Below are positions 9,300 through 20,602 of a stretch of DNA of 64,000 nt, one piece after another. Under the pieces are notes generated by a model. The model worked only from the letters and a program-made list of their open reading frames with translations. It did not search any database and was not told the origin of the DNA. The stretch is from Psococerastis gibbosa (lineage: Eukaryota > Arthropoda > Insecta > Psocodea > Psocidae), in the NCBI GenBank assembly GCA_963971405.1, contig OZ020487.1, forward strand, positions 34,023,371 to 34,087,370, given 5' to 3'. The position numbers were made by a program, and so were the translations under genes. The number at the start of each line of letters is the position of its first letter. Positions within the stretch are counted from its first letter, which is position 1.

Positions 9300-10830
9300 A
9301 TTGATTTCTACCTGCCCTTTAGATCCGCCACTGTTTCCCACTTCCGAAATACGGCAACTAAAATGTCATAAATCGTTTTCGAACTAGAATTATTCCACCT
9401 CCACCACCACTCAGGCGAAAGAAAATCTAACAGAAAATATGTCGAGGGGGGGACCCATGAGAATGCCTTCTTGACTCAATAACAGCAATATTGAGTCGGC
9501 GTGTCCGGGGGGGGGGGGGGGTGGCAGGGGTTGTAGGGTCGGTTCAGCGGTTTGAGCTGACATTTGACTGGCAGCAAACGTGCTCCAACAGCCCAGCCGG
9601 CCGCTGGGGAACCCCTCAAATCTCAAAGCTCCAGCAACAGCCAAATGGACCTACCCATGTTTTCTTTCCTTCGTTCTCAGACATTTTCTTTTCGTTTATT
9701 ACATTATTTTCCCCGTATCATTGTAAGGTAGGTCCCGTAGGGACAGTCCTACCAAAGCGCTTGGAAAATATCAGTAGGGAATACCTACTGGACGGCACCA
9801 TCAACATCCAATGCACTGACATCTCGTGAAGTATTCCTTACCGAGGCTTTCCATGTAATGATGGAACCCGTCCTTAGTTTTTCCAGCTTGATTGAACTTG
9901 TGGGGGGAGGGGGCACTAATTTCTGAGAAAAGCTTTTTGACAAACAAACCGAAACCGATGTATATTTATATTTTTTTTAACTGGTTTAAACTGCAATCTA
10001 TTGCAAATTACAAGAAATTATCCTAAATGAACTCACTATTGCAATGACCAAACGTATAGTCAACGCAAGTTATACGGACAGTTTCACCCTAAATTGCGAC
10101 TGCAGTTACCCTTTAAAAATTTTTTTTTTTTAAATCGCTTGTGTCACTGTTCCGCGGCTACCAAATAATAAATTGCTGTAATTTAAATGACAAATTAGCC
10201 TATTCAAATTCCGTGGAAAATCTCTGGAATGAAAGCAGACCGCTACATTCATTCGAAATTAAGCTAATTTGTATATTAGTATCGTATAGCAGTGCATAGT
10301 AGTTGGTAAATTTGAGTAGTAGTGCCAGGTTATTGCACGTATTCCGTTTGAAGAGCCCGCGATAATTTGCTCGCTGTGTCTACAACCGATGTTTGTTAAG
10401 CTGTAATTAGGGGATGCTGCTGACGGAACAATAAAGTGACACCTCAGGCTTTATTTGCGATGGTTCTCTCACAGTAATATTGTATATTGTAGTATTATCA
10501 TACAAAGGAACAGAATTATTTTCATAATGACAAATACGACGCATAACATCCATTTTATCTGACCCACTATCTATCACCCTTCCATTTGTAAAAATAATAT
10601 AAAAAGTCTACATAATATATTCAGAGAGGGTCTACAAAAACTATTTATATACAGTAGGTAACCTGTCCTATTTTTCCCAAATACATAAATAAAATTAATT
10701 AAAGACAGTTAAATTAAGTATTATTAAATTAAGTAAACTCGGAATAACTCAACACTAAATTTTATCAAAGGACCGTCGCACCTTTTTTTGCATTATCAAA
10801 TTTAAAAGCTTATATGTAGTAGCCCACACA
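9300..10830. other. Intergenic or intronic DNA, no supported gene
   Basis: There is a 12-14 base G run near 9509 and a G-rich patch near 9901. The 112-codon plus ORF at 9491-9829 runs through the G tract and has low-complexity composition, so I do not call it. Confidence 0.4.
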
Positions 10831-10844
10831 TTTAAAATTGACTT

Positions 10845-11030
10845 TTACTTCTATTACTAAGCCAACATAGCGGAGTTAGGTCTATAAGGCCTTCTCTTAC
10901 ATTCAACTAGGAAAGCCCGGGACCGCCTGTTTTACATCTCCTCCAAAGCATGGCCAGAACAAGTAGCAAGTGTGGGACTACAACCAACAACCTTTCGGGT
11001 GAAAGTCGGAGTCTGTACCACTACTCTACA
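10845..11030 (-). repeat. SINE family S1, near-complete copy
   Basis: On the minus strand the element starts with a tRNA-like head with a B-box-like motif (GGTTGTTGGTTGTAGTCCC), continues through the conserved body and ends with ctaactccgctatgttggct. The B box has a T for C change compared with other copies. Confidence 0.8.
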
Positions 11031-12219
11031 CATTGTATTTGTAGTATTATAAGAAAAAACAGCTATAGTTTTATTTAGGTAAACTTATTAAATTTGAATC
11101 CCTTTCATTTAAAGTTTCAATTATTATGGTTAATTTTTGCCACACTTTATATAGGCTAGTGCATTTTAGCAGGTCTTCAAAAAATATGTTTACCTATTAA
11201 ACGTAGGGGGAACTCTGGCAACCTCGCGATGGGTTAGCAAGAGACCCGTTACCCTGTTATAGGTTTCCAAAAGAAAAAAAGAAAATAGCTGCTAATGAAA
11301 AAAAACTGGCGCATTAAGTGTCTGTGCATTTTCCTGGCAATCTAAATAGCTTTCTTTTGACTGCATTAGGCTTTTGACAAGTTTCATACCGCGGAATCGT
11401 GGAGTGACTGAGCTTCGGATGCCCGTCCAGCCCACCCAAATAAGAGTAAGACCACGTCTCAGTGAACAATAAATTGACCTTCGGTGCTAAGTTAGATGCC
11501 CCCCCCCCCCCCGTGTACAGCAGTTATATACAGTATAGCTTTCATATGTAAAGATAAATAGGTACTCGTAGTAAACTGTACTTGCGGTTTTGAAATATAC
11601 CTGTATATACCGTACCTCATTTTTCAACCACTGATTCCATTAGTGCATCCATTAATATAGAACCTACGGTAACATAAACGGGTTATGGCCTATTAATAAT
11701 CAAGTAACCAATGTCGATGATGACTAGCGAACGTGCATGGGATACAGAGGCAGATATGAGCGGGCGGGGTGGGGGCTCGAGGGGGGGGGGGGGGTCTAAA
11801 CTGCGAAGCGATTAAATGCATGACATACAATGCATACAAATATCTTGACTAATGACCGTAATTATACACAAGATGTCCCGGCCAGGGGACTGTTGACAAT
11901 TTCCGAGTTTGGGCATTAAAGCGGAGGCTCTGACCGATGACTGATGACGAGCTGGGCAAAGGGGAAAGAGAGGGGGGGGGAGGGTATTTTGCCCTCAACT
12001 TTGTTTGGTGGGATGTTTGCCGACGGCTCTGATTTTTTTTTTCGCTTCTCTGCGTTTTCCTATAGCATATTTCCACGTTTTGCATATTTAACGTGAAACT
12101 TTGGCCCTTGTTTTATAACGTTCGATAAACCTTCAAGATTACGGGCGATTTTGTGTGTAATAATAGGTAATATCAGAAGTACATTTACACACGCATCTCA
12201 GAATAGTACAAATACCTCC

Positions 12220-12385
12220 CAAGGCCGTAGCCAGGGGGGTTCTTGGGGGTTCCCCGGAAATGAAATGGCTTGACACTAGATAGAATCAGATTTTGGGAGG
12301 AAAAATAAGAACTAGGCCTACTATGTAATACCCAATGAAATTTCTTAGACCCCCCTCCCCGAAAGAAAATCATAGCTACGGCCCT
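12220..12385. mobile_element. hAT-like MITE (family H2), 166 bp
   Basis: The ends CAAGGCCGTAGC and GCTACGGCCCTG are inverted. The flanks ATACCTCC and ACACGTCC agree at 6 of 8 positions, consistent with an aged 8-bp duplication. G and C runs sit just inside both ends. A sister copy in opposite orientation is at 43409-43555. Confidence 0.8.
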
Positions 12386-12625
12386 GACACGTCCATAAAG
12401 GAGGAAAACGCTGACTATCAACGATCTTAATGTTTTCTTGAAGCATTTTCTCTTTATACGTATGCGTCGGGAAAGGTTTCAAATATTTCTTTGTAAGTTT
12501 TTCTTGTCCACTGTCTTCCCTGATTTTCGGGTGCGTTATTGCGTATGTACATAAGCGTTGATGTGACCCATTGTACCCTTGATGCTGAATTCAATCACAT
12601 GTTTCTCCAGACCTTTCTCCCTGAT

Positions 12626-12937
12626 CAGGCGCGGATCTACGTTATGGGGCTATAGCCCCCCCCCCCCAATTAGGTTCCTTAAAATGCGAAAAACCCCACT
12701 ATTTCAGTCGTTTTTTTCACAAATTTACACCCGGGGGAGACCCCCTTGTGCTCGATTGTATTAATTACTTATAATATATCGTATATATAATAATCTATAT
12801 ATAATATATAATATATCGTAGAACCCATATTATTGCTCTGAAAATGCGTAAAACCCCAATATTCCAGCCCTATTTTTAAAAAGAAAATCATATTTGATCT
12901 TAGCCCCCTCCTTGGTCTCATTCTAGATCCGCGCCTG
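12626..12937. mobile_element. hAT-like element (family H3), 312 bp
   Basis: The inverted ends are CAGGCGCGGATCTA and TAGATCCGCGCCTG (one mismatch class). The flanks TCCCTGAT and CCCTTGAT agree at 6 of 8. Inside are two copies of an aaaaccccaatattcc-type motif also found in the element at 25824-26567, plus a 12-base C run. Confidence 0.8.
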
Positions 12938-13399
12938 CCCTTGATGAAGGAATAGTATCTCGCGAGAATTTCGAACCATTTTAAACATTTTTTAGCTGGC
13001 CTTACTTACCGGTTATTAATTACTTGCTCAGAGTAATAGGTTGCGACATGGAGGACTTTGTTGTTTGCTTCAAATAGGTCAGCAGCTATGCATATGGTAG
13101 TCATCTCGGGGCATACTTGCAAATGCTAGTACTAGCTGACCTTGGAAGCCGCTCAACAACCACCTCATACAATCACCAACTCCCATCAGTCCAGCAAATG
13201 CTGGTTTTCTGGTCTTCAGAAAATTTCTAACATGAACACGGTCATTGAGGCCTTTGGACACAGCAGAATCGCAGAGTTGAAATTGCTCGGACTACAGGTT
13301 TCTTCTAGCCAATATTTCCAACAATAAGAACTGTGTTTATACAAACTATGCCAATGACTTTACCCACCTACGGGGGGTGATATATCTCGCGTCCGAACG

Positions 13400-13620
13400 A
13401 AAGTTCACGTGCCCCCTGCACGCATTTTTCGAAGTGCGACTAAACGAGCATCTGCGTCTCAACCATGCCGCAGCGGAGCCGTGCCAACAAGCGACAACCT
13501 CCAATCTGCCCTTACTACGACACAAGAGGGAATGTGGCCTAGCTCTATTATGCGGCACGGCGTCTAATGGCATAAGCCTAACAGGCAAGGACGGGCGTTG
13601 GCTGAAGAAGAAGAAGACTT
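13400..13620 (+). pseudogene. Non-LTR retrotransposon 3' remnant (family C) with (GAA)n tail
   Basis: The frames contain a decayed ICPYYDTRGNVA zinc-knuckle-like block, then LYYAARRLMA, then an end resembling RTGVG followed by gaagaagaagaag. The same end layout appears at 56014-56346 and 58660-58905 with different short tails. Confidence 0.55.
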
Positions 13621-13814
13621 TACCTACCTATGGATAGGGGGACCATTTTATTACGTTGAAACACTGCTATTAAACAATAGTATAGGTCTAGGACTTTAGA
13701 ATATTGGGAACTTGTACCTACTGTAAGTATTTTGTCCGTTGCTGTACTGAGTACTACGAGCATAATGGACCATTTAAGTGGCCTGTGGCAGGTATACAGT
13801 ATTTCGGTACTTAC

Positions 13815-14040
13815 ATTCACTGTGGCAGGGGGCGAAGTCTCCCTGGTCTCTGTCGGCGGGGTGACACATGAAATCTGGGCGGCTGAGTCTCTCCGCCCGG
13901 GGCCGAGCCTCTGTCGCAGGGTAGACTCTTCTACTTGTTCCCGGACCAAGTCGTCCCACCCGTTCCCGCCTTGCCAGACGAGCCCGACTTGGTGGGACAG
14001 GATGGGCAGGTTGCACACGAAACAAATCGCCGTCATCGTC
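13815..14040 (-). CDS. Internal exon, 226 bp, probably upstream part of the kinase-motif gene
   Basis: The donor is a perfect GTAAGT (13809-13814) and the acceptor is a cag at 14041-14043, with a CTAAC branch-point-like motif about 20 bases further upstream. The chosen frame has strong GC3 bias and ends in phase 0, matching the phase-0 start of the exon at 2443 across an 11.4-kb intron. The peptide begins RTMTAICFVCNLPILSHQ, has a Cys-x-x-Cys pair, continues WDDLVREQVEESTLRQRLG, then GRRDSAAQ and a Pro/Thr-rich end. A second open frame here fails the phase test. Linkage to the downstream exons is inferred from strand, phase and style. Further exons must lie upstream. Confidence 0.55.
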
Positions 14041-14089
14041 CTGGCAACAGGCATAACCCGGTTAGCTACAACATACTGGTTAAACATAT

Positions 14090-14240
14090 TAATGGTACCT
14101 TTTTTGTTCCAGCCCATAAGCAATCACAGTCACACAAGAACAAAAAGGGCCTGCTTTACATGTCCTCCAAAGGTCAGTAAATGTACAATAGTATGTGCGT
14201 GATTTGAACCATCAACCTGGTGGCGTTTTCGCCTCTAGCC
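14090..14240 (-). repeat. SINE related to S1, divergent body
   Basis: The head (ggttgatggttcaaatcacg on the minus strand) and the middle (cctgctttacatgtcctcc) match S1, but the 3' part differs. It lies within 50 bp of the exon at 13815-14040, in the intron upstream of that exon. Confidence 0.6.
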
Positions 14241-15002
14241 TATGGTACAAGTGAGGAGAAGATAGAATAACTAAGATTTCAAGACTAATATACCTGTACA
14301 TGTAAACTGAACGCACTAAAGCCAGTATACATGTTTTTAAATTGTAGGCTGGGTGTTAGTTTGGTTTTTGACATTTATTTTGGATAAGCACCTGTACTGC
14401 TTACTTATCCAGCTCAGTTTTTTTTGTGATTGAACATAAATATTTGTATTAAATTATGTAATAGATCCCGATTGGCTAATATAGCATGTGTAAAAAACAC
14501 ATATTGCTAATTCTTACCTTTGAGGCATTTTCAATGAATAGTAAAGCTATTTTATGAATAAGAAACCTGCCTTAAATTAAATAAGTTCAAGTACCAAACG
14601 TATCATGCCTTTAGCTAACATACAATAACTTATTTACATGTATTATGTACAAGAATAGAATAATGACTACCGTGTCACGCAAGAAAGTTATTCAGCAAGA
14701 ATGTTTGCTTGTGATCGTTATTATAATGCATATAAATTCAACACGCACAGTACGTAAATGCATAGGTACCTATTGCACTTATTCTAATTAAACAGCCAAC
14801 TACGGCTTTTTTTTCAAAAATATGCTAAATACTGTTTACTAGTGCAAAATGAACATTGGTCATTGAGTAAAATCATTTTTGACCAAAGTGTGCAAATGAA
14901 TTCATGCTGAGAATGTATAGGAACAATATACGGTAGATTTTGAACATATTGTGCAGTATGGAGAACAGAACCAGTGCATTTAAACGTGGATATACAGACG
15001 AA

Positions 15003-15330
15003 TGCTGCGCTTATCTTGGAGAGGTCGTGTCCCTAATGCAGAGGATCTGAGGCGAGTGGATACAGAAGCCGAGTTGCTGCTGATGGTTAAGAAACGGAAA
15101 CGAACATAATTTGGACATGTGATGAGGAACAAAAAGCATCCCCTTCTGCATGTAATTATGCAAGGAAAGATAGAAGGGCAGAAGGCTCCCGACAGAATAA
15201 AACCATCCTGGTTGAAAAACCTGAGGCAGTGGTTTGGCACAACTTCCCTTTTCACTGCATCAGTCTCCAAGGTCCAAAATTGCCGTGATGATCGGCAATC
15301 TTAGATAGAAGAGGCATTTAAAGTAGAAGT
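15003..15330 (+). pseudogene. Non-LTR retrotransposon 3' remnant (family A)
   Basis: This is the best-kept family A copy. Readable blocks are RMLRLSWRGRVPNAEDLRR, ELLLMVKKRKRT, FGHVMRNKKHPLLHVIMQG, KIEGQKAPDR and SWLKNLRQWFG. They form the C-terminal region after the reverse transcriptase in Jockey-like elements. One in-frame stop and later frame changes mark it as dead. Confidence 0.75.
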
Positions 15331-15643
15331 TCAATATACCTCATAGGTTTCAATGTCGAAATGCTATATTAATGCAAACGTTTTACGCTTATTTGTTAGA
15401 ATGAAATTTTTATACTCGGTCCAATACTAGGTCCCGTAAGGCAAAAGCAAAAGCTTGGGGAAACAGAAGAGAATACAATCTTCGAATGCTGAGACGGTTG
15501 CGGCATGGTCTTCTTTATGCATAAAAAATATAGCCTGTCTCGCTGGACCGCAGGTTGGCTGTGAATGAGGATCTCCAAATGACTTAGCTGAAAGCCTAGC
15601 ACCAACTGAAAAGAATAACTTATACCCGCGGAATTCTTTAAAC

Positions 15644-15670
15644 CAGGGGTTCCCAAAATCGTATATAATA
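15644..15670. mobile_element. Solo end of hAT-like family (as at 8910)
   Basis: caggggttcccaaaatcg matches the right terminus of the 8910-9231 element. No partner end was found nearby. Confidence 0.45.
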
Positions 15671-15969
15671 CGTCTATCAATATAATGAACAGCAATCAAT
15701 CCCTGATTGTTATTTTATAATTACCTCTTATTCTTTTACATTCATTTGGGTTCATTTAGGGTAAGTTATTCTTTTACTTTGGTGCCAGACCTGCAGAAAG
15801 GCCAGCAAGCAAATATTTTAATTGGTAGCTGATGCTCCCTTAACTTCTGTAGGCACTGTAAAGAAATGTCTAATTGTTAATCCTGAGAAACCGACCTAAA
15901 GGTTCCTTGAGTGACATCATAATTATATGAATAAGAAGCTAAAAATGTTACCAAGGCAATGCTCACTAC

Positions 15970-16594
15970 CAGGGACGCCGACTTGGGGGGAGGGGGGGGG
16001 CACGGTCCATCTTGCCCCCGCAGACTAGTTTCTGGGGGCAGCGCCCCCCCCCCCCCCAGAAGCAAAGCACCCTTAATGCAGTTTATTTAATGGTCTCCCT
16101 CAATATTTCAAACATTAAGATAAAAATAAGTCACATAATTTGGCTTTTGCACCGCACCAACCTTTAGAAACTTTTTCGCGCCAATTTTGTTCGTATAACC
16201 AAATTTCGAATGATTTTAGATATAAAGGCTTTAGTAAATAATTTTATAGGAAGATTGAGTGTACGTCGGTCAATGCTTTCTGCATTATTGTTATTTTAAG
16301 TAACCATTTACAGTCCACGCAAAATGAGAAAAGTATGGACATGGAATGTTTTGATCCTGTCCAACACTGTAAAAATATTCTTTGCACAATTTTTGTTATG
16401 CCTTGCATCCAATGCAAAAAGGTAACCCAAAATGGTGCAAGGAATATTTTTACAGTGTTGGACAGGATCAAAACATTCCATGTCCATACTTTTCTCATTT
16501 TGCGTGGACTATACCAATGCATTTTCCTAATACTTTCCAGAGTACCGAATTCTTGCCCCCCCCCCCTCAGAATTTTTAAAACTCGGCGTCCCTG
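15970..16594. mobile_element. hAT-like element, 625 bp, with internal foldback
   Basis: The inverted ends CAGGGACGCCGA and TCGGCGTCCCTG are flanked by the exact 8-bp duplication CTCACTAC (15962-15969 and 16595-16602). Long G and C tracts lie just inside both ends. The centre is a perfect 69-bp inverted repeat. No transposase coding is present. Confidence 0.92.
16312..16510. repeat. Perfect 69-bp inverted repeat inside hAT-like element
   Basis: The arms 16312-16380 and 16442-16510 are exact reverse complements (agtccacgcaaaatgag... to ...aaaaatattc). The inner 61 bases still pair in part. Open frames on both strands here are by-products of the symmetry. Confidence 0.9.
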
Positions 16595-16644
16595 CTCACT
16601 ACACATTGGGCGGCAGTGCAATCGTATATCTTAAGGATTCAGAC

Positions 16645-17020
16645 GGTGCCCATTCCATTGACCGGCTAGGGCTATTTCCAAAAACGGTGACGTGGTAGCA
16701 GACATTCAAGACTTAGGTGGCGTTTCCACCGACCTCGCATTGCAGAATTGACGGAAATGTTTATTTTCCTCTATGCCATAGTTAAAATTGATCAATGATC
16801 ATACAGTAAAATCACAAACAAACAAACTAAAATTAAAAAATGGCGTCATGGGATATGTTAAGTTCAAATATTTTAATAGATTTCTATAAAAAGAAAAATT
16901 CTAATTTCCGTCAATGTCATTTGCATTCTGCAATGCGAGGTCGGTGGAAACGCCACCTAAGTCTTGAATGTCTGCTACCACGTCACCAAATAGCCCTAGC
17001 CGGTCAATAGAATGGGCGCC
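16645..17020. mobile_element. Long-TIR MITE (family P1), 376 bp
   Basis: The arms of about 120 bp start GGTGCCCATTCCATTGACC and end with its inverse. Both sides show GAC (16642-16644 and 17021-17023), a possible 3-bp duplication as in PIF/Harbinger-type elements, but three bases can match by chance. A second, inverted and truncated copy is at 17632-17940. Confidence 0.75.
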
Positions 17021-17400
17021 GACCCACATCATAATATCGTATATGGTATGTGAATGAACCTGCCCTTTGGGTCTCACCGAGACTTGGGACTGTGTTATAA
17101 TATAGGCTTATAGCCATATAGGCTACTACATAATAATATGTAATATATGTATTATAAGCTTTGAAATTCCAGTACATTCGTACCTACAGGACAGGGGTGA
17201 GTAAGTTAGGCTCGGCTCGAGTACTTTTAACCAATAAAGTGGGGATAGATGTGAGGTTACAATCAACCTATAAGAATTGAAACTAGATTAACTGTCACGT
17301 TGCATTGTCTACGCATGTTAAAAATTGGAACACCCAGTCCCAATTCAGAGTGAAACTTTCTTTAAATGGCGTCGACATTAAAAATGGGAGCGAACAAGAA

Positions 17401-17609
17401 CCCACGACGCTTAGAAATGTTTTCATGAGGAATAGTGAAGGCACGCTAAGCATTGGAACATGGAAGTGCCGCCCTATTTCATAACAATGACGCCAGAATT
17501 CATTACCGAGGCATTGTTATGGAGTATGCCGGCACCCCTATGTCCCAATGCTTAGCGTGCCTCCACTTTTCCTCACAAAAACATTACTAAGCGTGCTGGT
17601 GGGACCGGG
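17401..17609. repeat. Palindromic MITE, about 90-bp arms
   Basis: The left arm 17401-17489 and right arm 17511-17609 pair well (ggcacgctaagcattgg / ccaatgcttagcgtgcc). It lies between the two inverted P1 copies. Confidence 0.7.
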
Positions 17610-17631
17610 CCTACATTCGTACATTCAGGAC

Positions 17632-17940
17632 TTAGGACCACCAACCTTACATTGCAGAATGCAAATGACATTGCCGGAAATTAGAATTTTTCTTTTTATA
17701 GAAATCTATTACAATGTTTGTACTTAACATATCCCATGACGCCATTTTTTAATTTTAGTTTGTTTGTTTGTGATTTTACTGTATGATCATTGATCAATTT
17801 TAACTATGGCATAGAGGAAAATAAACATTTCCGTCGATTCTGCAATGCGAGGTCGGTGAAAACCCCGCCTAAGTCTTGAATGTCTGCTACCACGTCACCG
17901 TTTTTGTAAATAGCCCTAGCCAGTCGGTGGAATGGGCGCC
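17632..17940. mobile_element. MITE family P1, inverted copy with damaged left arm
   Basis: The right end matches the left end of the 16645 copy, including the cgtcaccgttttt stretch that only that arm has, which shows inverted orientation. The left arm is shortened and diverged. Confidence 0.7.
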
Positions 17941-18256
17941 TAACTAATTTATAATAGCCATTGGGCCGTTTGTGGGTTATTTACACCAATGTAAGATCGG
18001 AGAACTTACATTTTTTGACTAGGCTAGTGAAGAGCGAAAGCCTACACGAGTGTAGAAGTTCAGCATACTCGTTTTATGCAGTTGTTTAGCTGACTGAAGT
18101 GCAAAGCGGGCACGTGCAAAACCCACAAATAGATTTTACAAAGCGGAAGACCCGTTAACCTGTAACTGCGCAGTCGAGGGAGAGGCATCTTGATATCTCA
18201 TTCTGTATGAGGCTCCTTATCTGGAAACAATAGAGAAACGTTGAAAACAGAAAGAA

Positions 18257-19098
18257 AGAACCGGTCCGAGTTTACTCGAACATGCTTTCCAATTTATCAA
18301 CATTAGTACATAGAGAATTTGAGTAATTTCATCGTAAATAATTTTCCAGTGGTTAAATTTCCGATATATGGGGGGGGGGGGAGGTTGTCCACCTGACGTC
18401 ACTGGAAGTGAGGTAAATTCTAGATAGCTCAGACCAACACATTAATTACAACACAGCATTAATGGCAGGGCACGCAATGCATTTTCTATCATTTTTTCAA
18501 AAAATTATATTTTGTGCAAAACCAAATATTTTTTTGGGAAAGCAACATATCCGGTTTCGTTACTCAATTTAACACCTAAAACATGCCTGAAGGTAGAAAT
18601 CAGCGATAGAAAGGTTTCGCAGAAAAATTATTTTTTAGTCATTTTTCATTAACATTTAGTTATTTTTATTTTTTTACCCCCAGAAGCAAACTATCAAGGG
18701 ACAAGCGACCCCCCGCATTTTATCAACATTAATAACGACTACAATATATGAGAATTTAAAAGAAATCGTTGGAGCCGTTTTTGAGAAATAATTTTTTTAG
18801 ACGTTTTTTTGAAGTTTTTTGAAAATAAAAACCCCCAAATTGAGTTAGCCCGAAATAAAAAAAATGGTCCCGAGGTATGATTTTTGTGAACCTACATGCC
18901 GAATTTCATCAAAATCGACGGAGTAGTTTGCCCGGAAATCGACGAACAGACAGACAGACAGACAGACATTTCGTAAAAACCACTTTTTTGGGTTCCTGGG
19001 ACCTGAAAACGTGTAAACCCGTTGAAATCTCGGAATCGAATCGAAAATTTCGACCATCACAAAGCTTTCCTTATTATACTACGTATAAATTGGAAAGC
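18257..19098 (+). mobile_element. Microsatellite-bearing repeat family R1, copy 1
   Basis: The copy begins at gaaccggtccgagtttactc and ends at ataaattggaaagc. It contains an internal inverted GCTTTCCAATTTAT / ATAAATTGGAAAGC pair, a G run, a body shared with three other copies and a (CAGA)n tract. The minus strand has a 71-codon frame running through the (GTCT)n region. Confidence 0.8.
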
Positions 19099-19174
19099 AA
19101 TAACTTACCTGTAGTTAGCGATGAATCGTGCTGGTGAGTAACTCGGACATTACTTTTTGACCAGTATTGTTAAA

Positions 19175-19310
19175 TAATGACTTTTTGTTCGATTACTAAG
19201 CGCAACCTAGCGGAGTTAGGAATCTAAAGCCCTCTCTTACACTCAACTAGGAAGGCCCAGAACCGCCTGCTTTACATGCTCTCCGAAGCAAGATCAGAAA
19301 ATGTAGCAAG
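19175..19310 (-). repeat. SINE family S1, head-truncated copy
   Basis: The tail and body (actaagcgcaacctagcgg to tccgaagcaagatcag) are present. The tRNA-like head is missing. Confidence 0.7.
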
Positions 19311-19468
19311 CATTAGCATTTTTATTGTTTCACTATGAATTTTGTACCATTGGCAAACTGCGTCATGTCCTCGATGTCAAGCCACATCCACTACGAGTGA
19401 CAATTGCAAGCTTATCATTGCTTAGACATTGCTTTAGACCTATTGACATATCCAAGTATACGGGAGAG

Positions 19469-19837
19469 CAGAGCATATTTTAACATGCTAATTAGGTGGC
19501 ACCATCGCCGCCTAGTTGAGGTTTAGTGCCGCCTAGTGGCACATGTTATAGTGATGCCGGCAGCAAAACGACTCCCACAGGAAGGCCAAATTCCAAATTT
19601 GTACAATAACAACAAAATACAAGTAGCCTATTCTATAAAACAAATAAATAATTTTTGTAGAACTAAAACAGTATCGGCGCTCGAACTCTTATAGCCTACT
19701 CACATAAATGGATTGACTACTATAGATACAGGGTATGCGGCTATCTGTCCACTTCCAAAAATATTTCATACACTTTATATTGTAGAATTGGAATTTGCTT
19801 TGTGCCGCCTAGTGAAAATTCCTTGAAATATGCTCTG
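19469..19837. mobile_element. hAT-like element, 369 bp
   Basis: The ends CAGAGCATATTTTAA and TTGAAATATGCTCTG are inverted, followed inside by gtggcac/gtgccgcc motifs. The flanks CGGGAGAG and CAGGAGGG agree at 6 of 8. Confidence 0.65.
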
Positions 19838-20205
19838 CAGGAGGGAGTCGCTGGCTGTCTGTATATGCTACTGAAAGTATCACAGCACTCAATATCTTCA
19901 ATAACTGTGATAATTATCTACCAATTTTTGCATAAGTCTATCATTAGATGGATGCGTTAATGAATGTAATTGACATGGGTGGGTATAGGCCGCAGCTGAG
20001 GTTGTGACGACAGCAAAACGGATAGGGGTAATTAACCAGGCAAGGGTGAAATCCTTAATTATTTCATGCATTAGCAACCCTGCCCGTTTTGTCATGAACC
20101 TTCTTTACAACATTAATAATGGATATCCCTAGAGAGCAAACCAATCCTCTTCTTAACTGTACGGAAGTACATATCTAGATAATTATTAAATATCGACTTC
20201 GATGG

Positions 20206-20290
20206 CAAGGTGGTAGCGTGCTTGTACTTGTGAAAGTCTCTACACGCAATGCGATCGGAGACGTATCGAACACAGGAATAAATTTAACCT
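20206..20290 (+). repeat. SINE head family S3 (tRNA-like), copy 1
   Basis: An A-box-like stretch (tggcaaggtggtagcgtgc) and a B-box-like stretch (gtatcgaacac) bracket the shared core ctctacacgcaatgcgatcg. Related copies are at 20650-20770, 27340-27390 and 61480-61580. Confidence 0.5.
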
Positions 20291-20602
20291 TTTTTTTCAA
20301 TGAAAAAAAAATTAAATTGATACTGAATTCGATTTTGCAATTTGGGAATGACAGTGAATAATAAATCTAATGAAACATTTTCCCAGATTACATTTAAGTT
20401 CAGATTAAATTGCAATGAGTGATAAGATTATTAAATGTGCTTTTGGATGCTCTCTCGCCTAAAAGAAAGCAACTTTGTTTACGAATTAAAGAATATCACC
20501 CCCTAACAGAAAATCCAAGAAATAAATAGGAACATTAAATTTCTTTTCATTTCTTTTATTATTATTATTTTAAAAAAATTTAAAAATCTTAAGGCCCAAA
20601 GG

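Noticed and set aside
13030..13120. Minus-strand exon candidate ending at a gtaagt near 13010
   Set aside because: It is open for only about 40 codons, no acceptor fits the frame, and base composition is not coding-like.
13774..14025. Alternative minus-strand frame over the 13815-14040 exon
   Set aside because: It would leave phase 1 at the donor, which does not fit the phase-0 start at 2443, and its third-position GC bias is weaker.
16335..16634. Overlapping ORFs on both strands at 16.3-16.6 kb
   Set aside because: They arise from the perfect inverted repeat and the C run, not from a gene.
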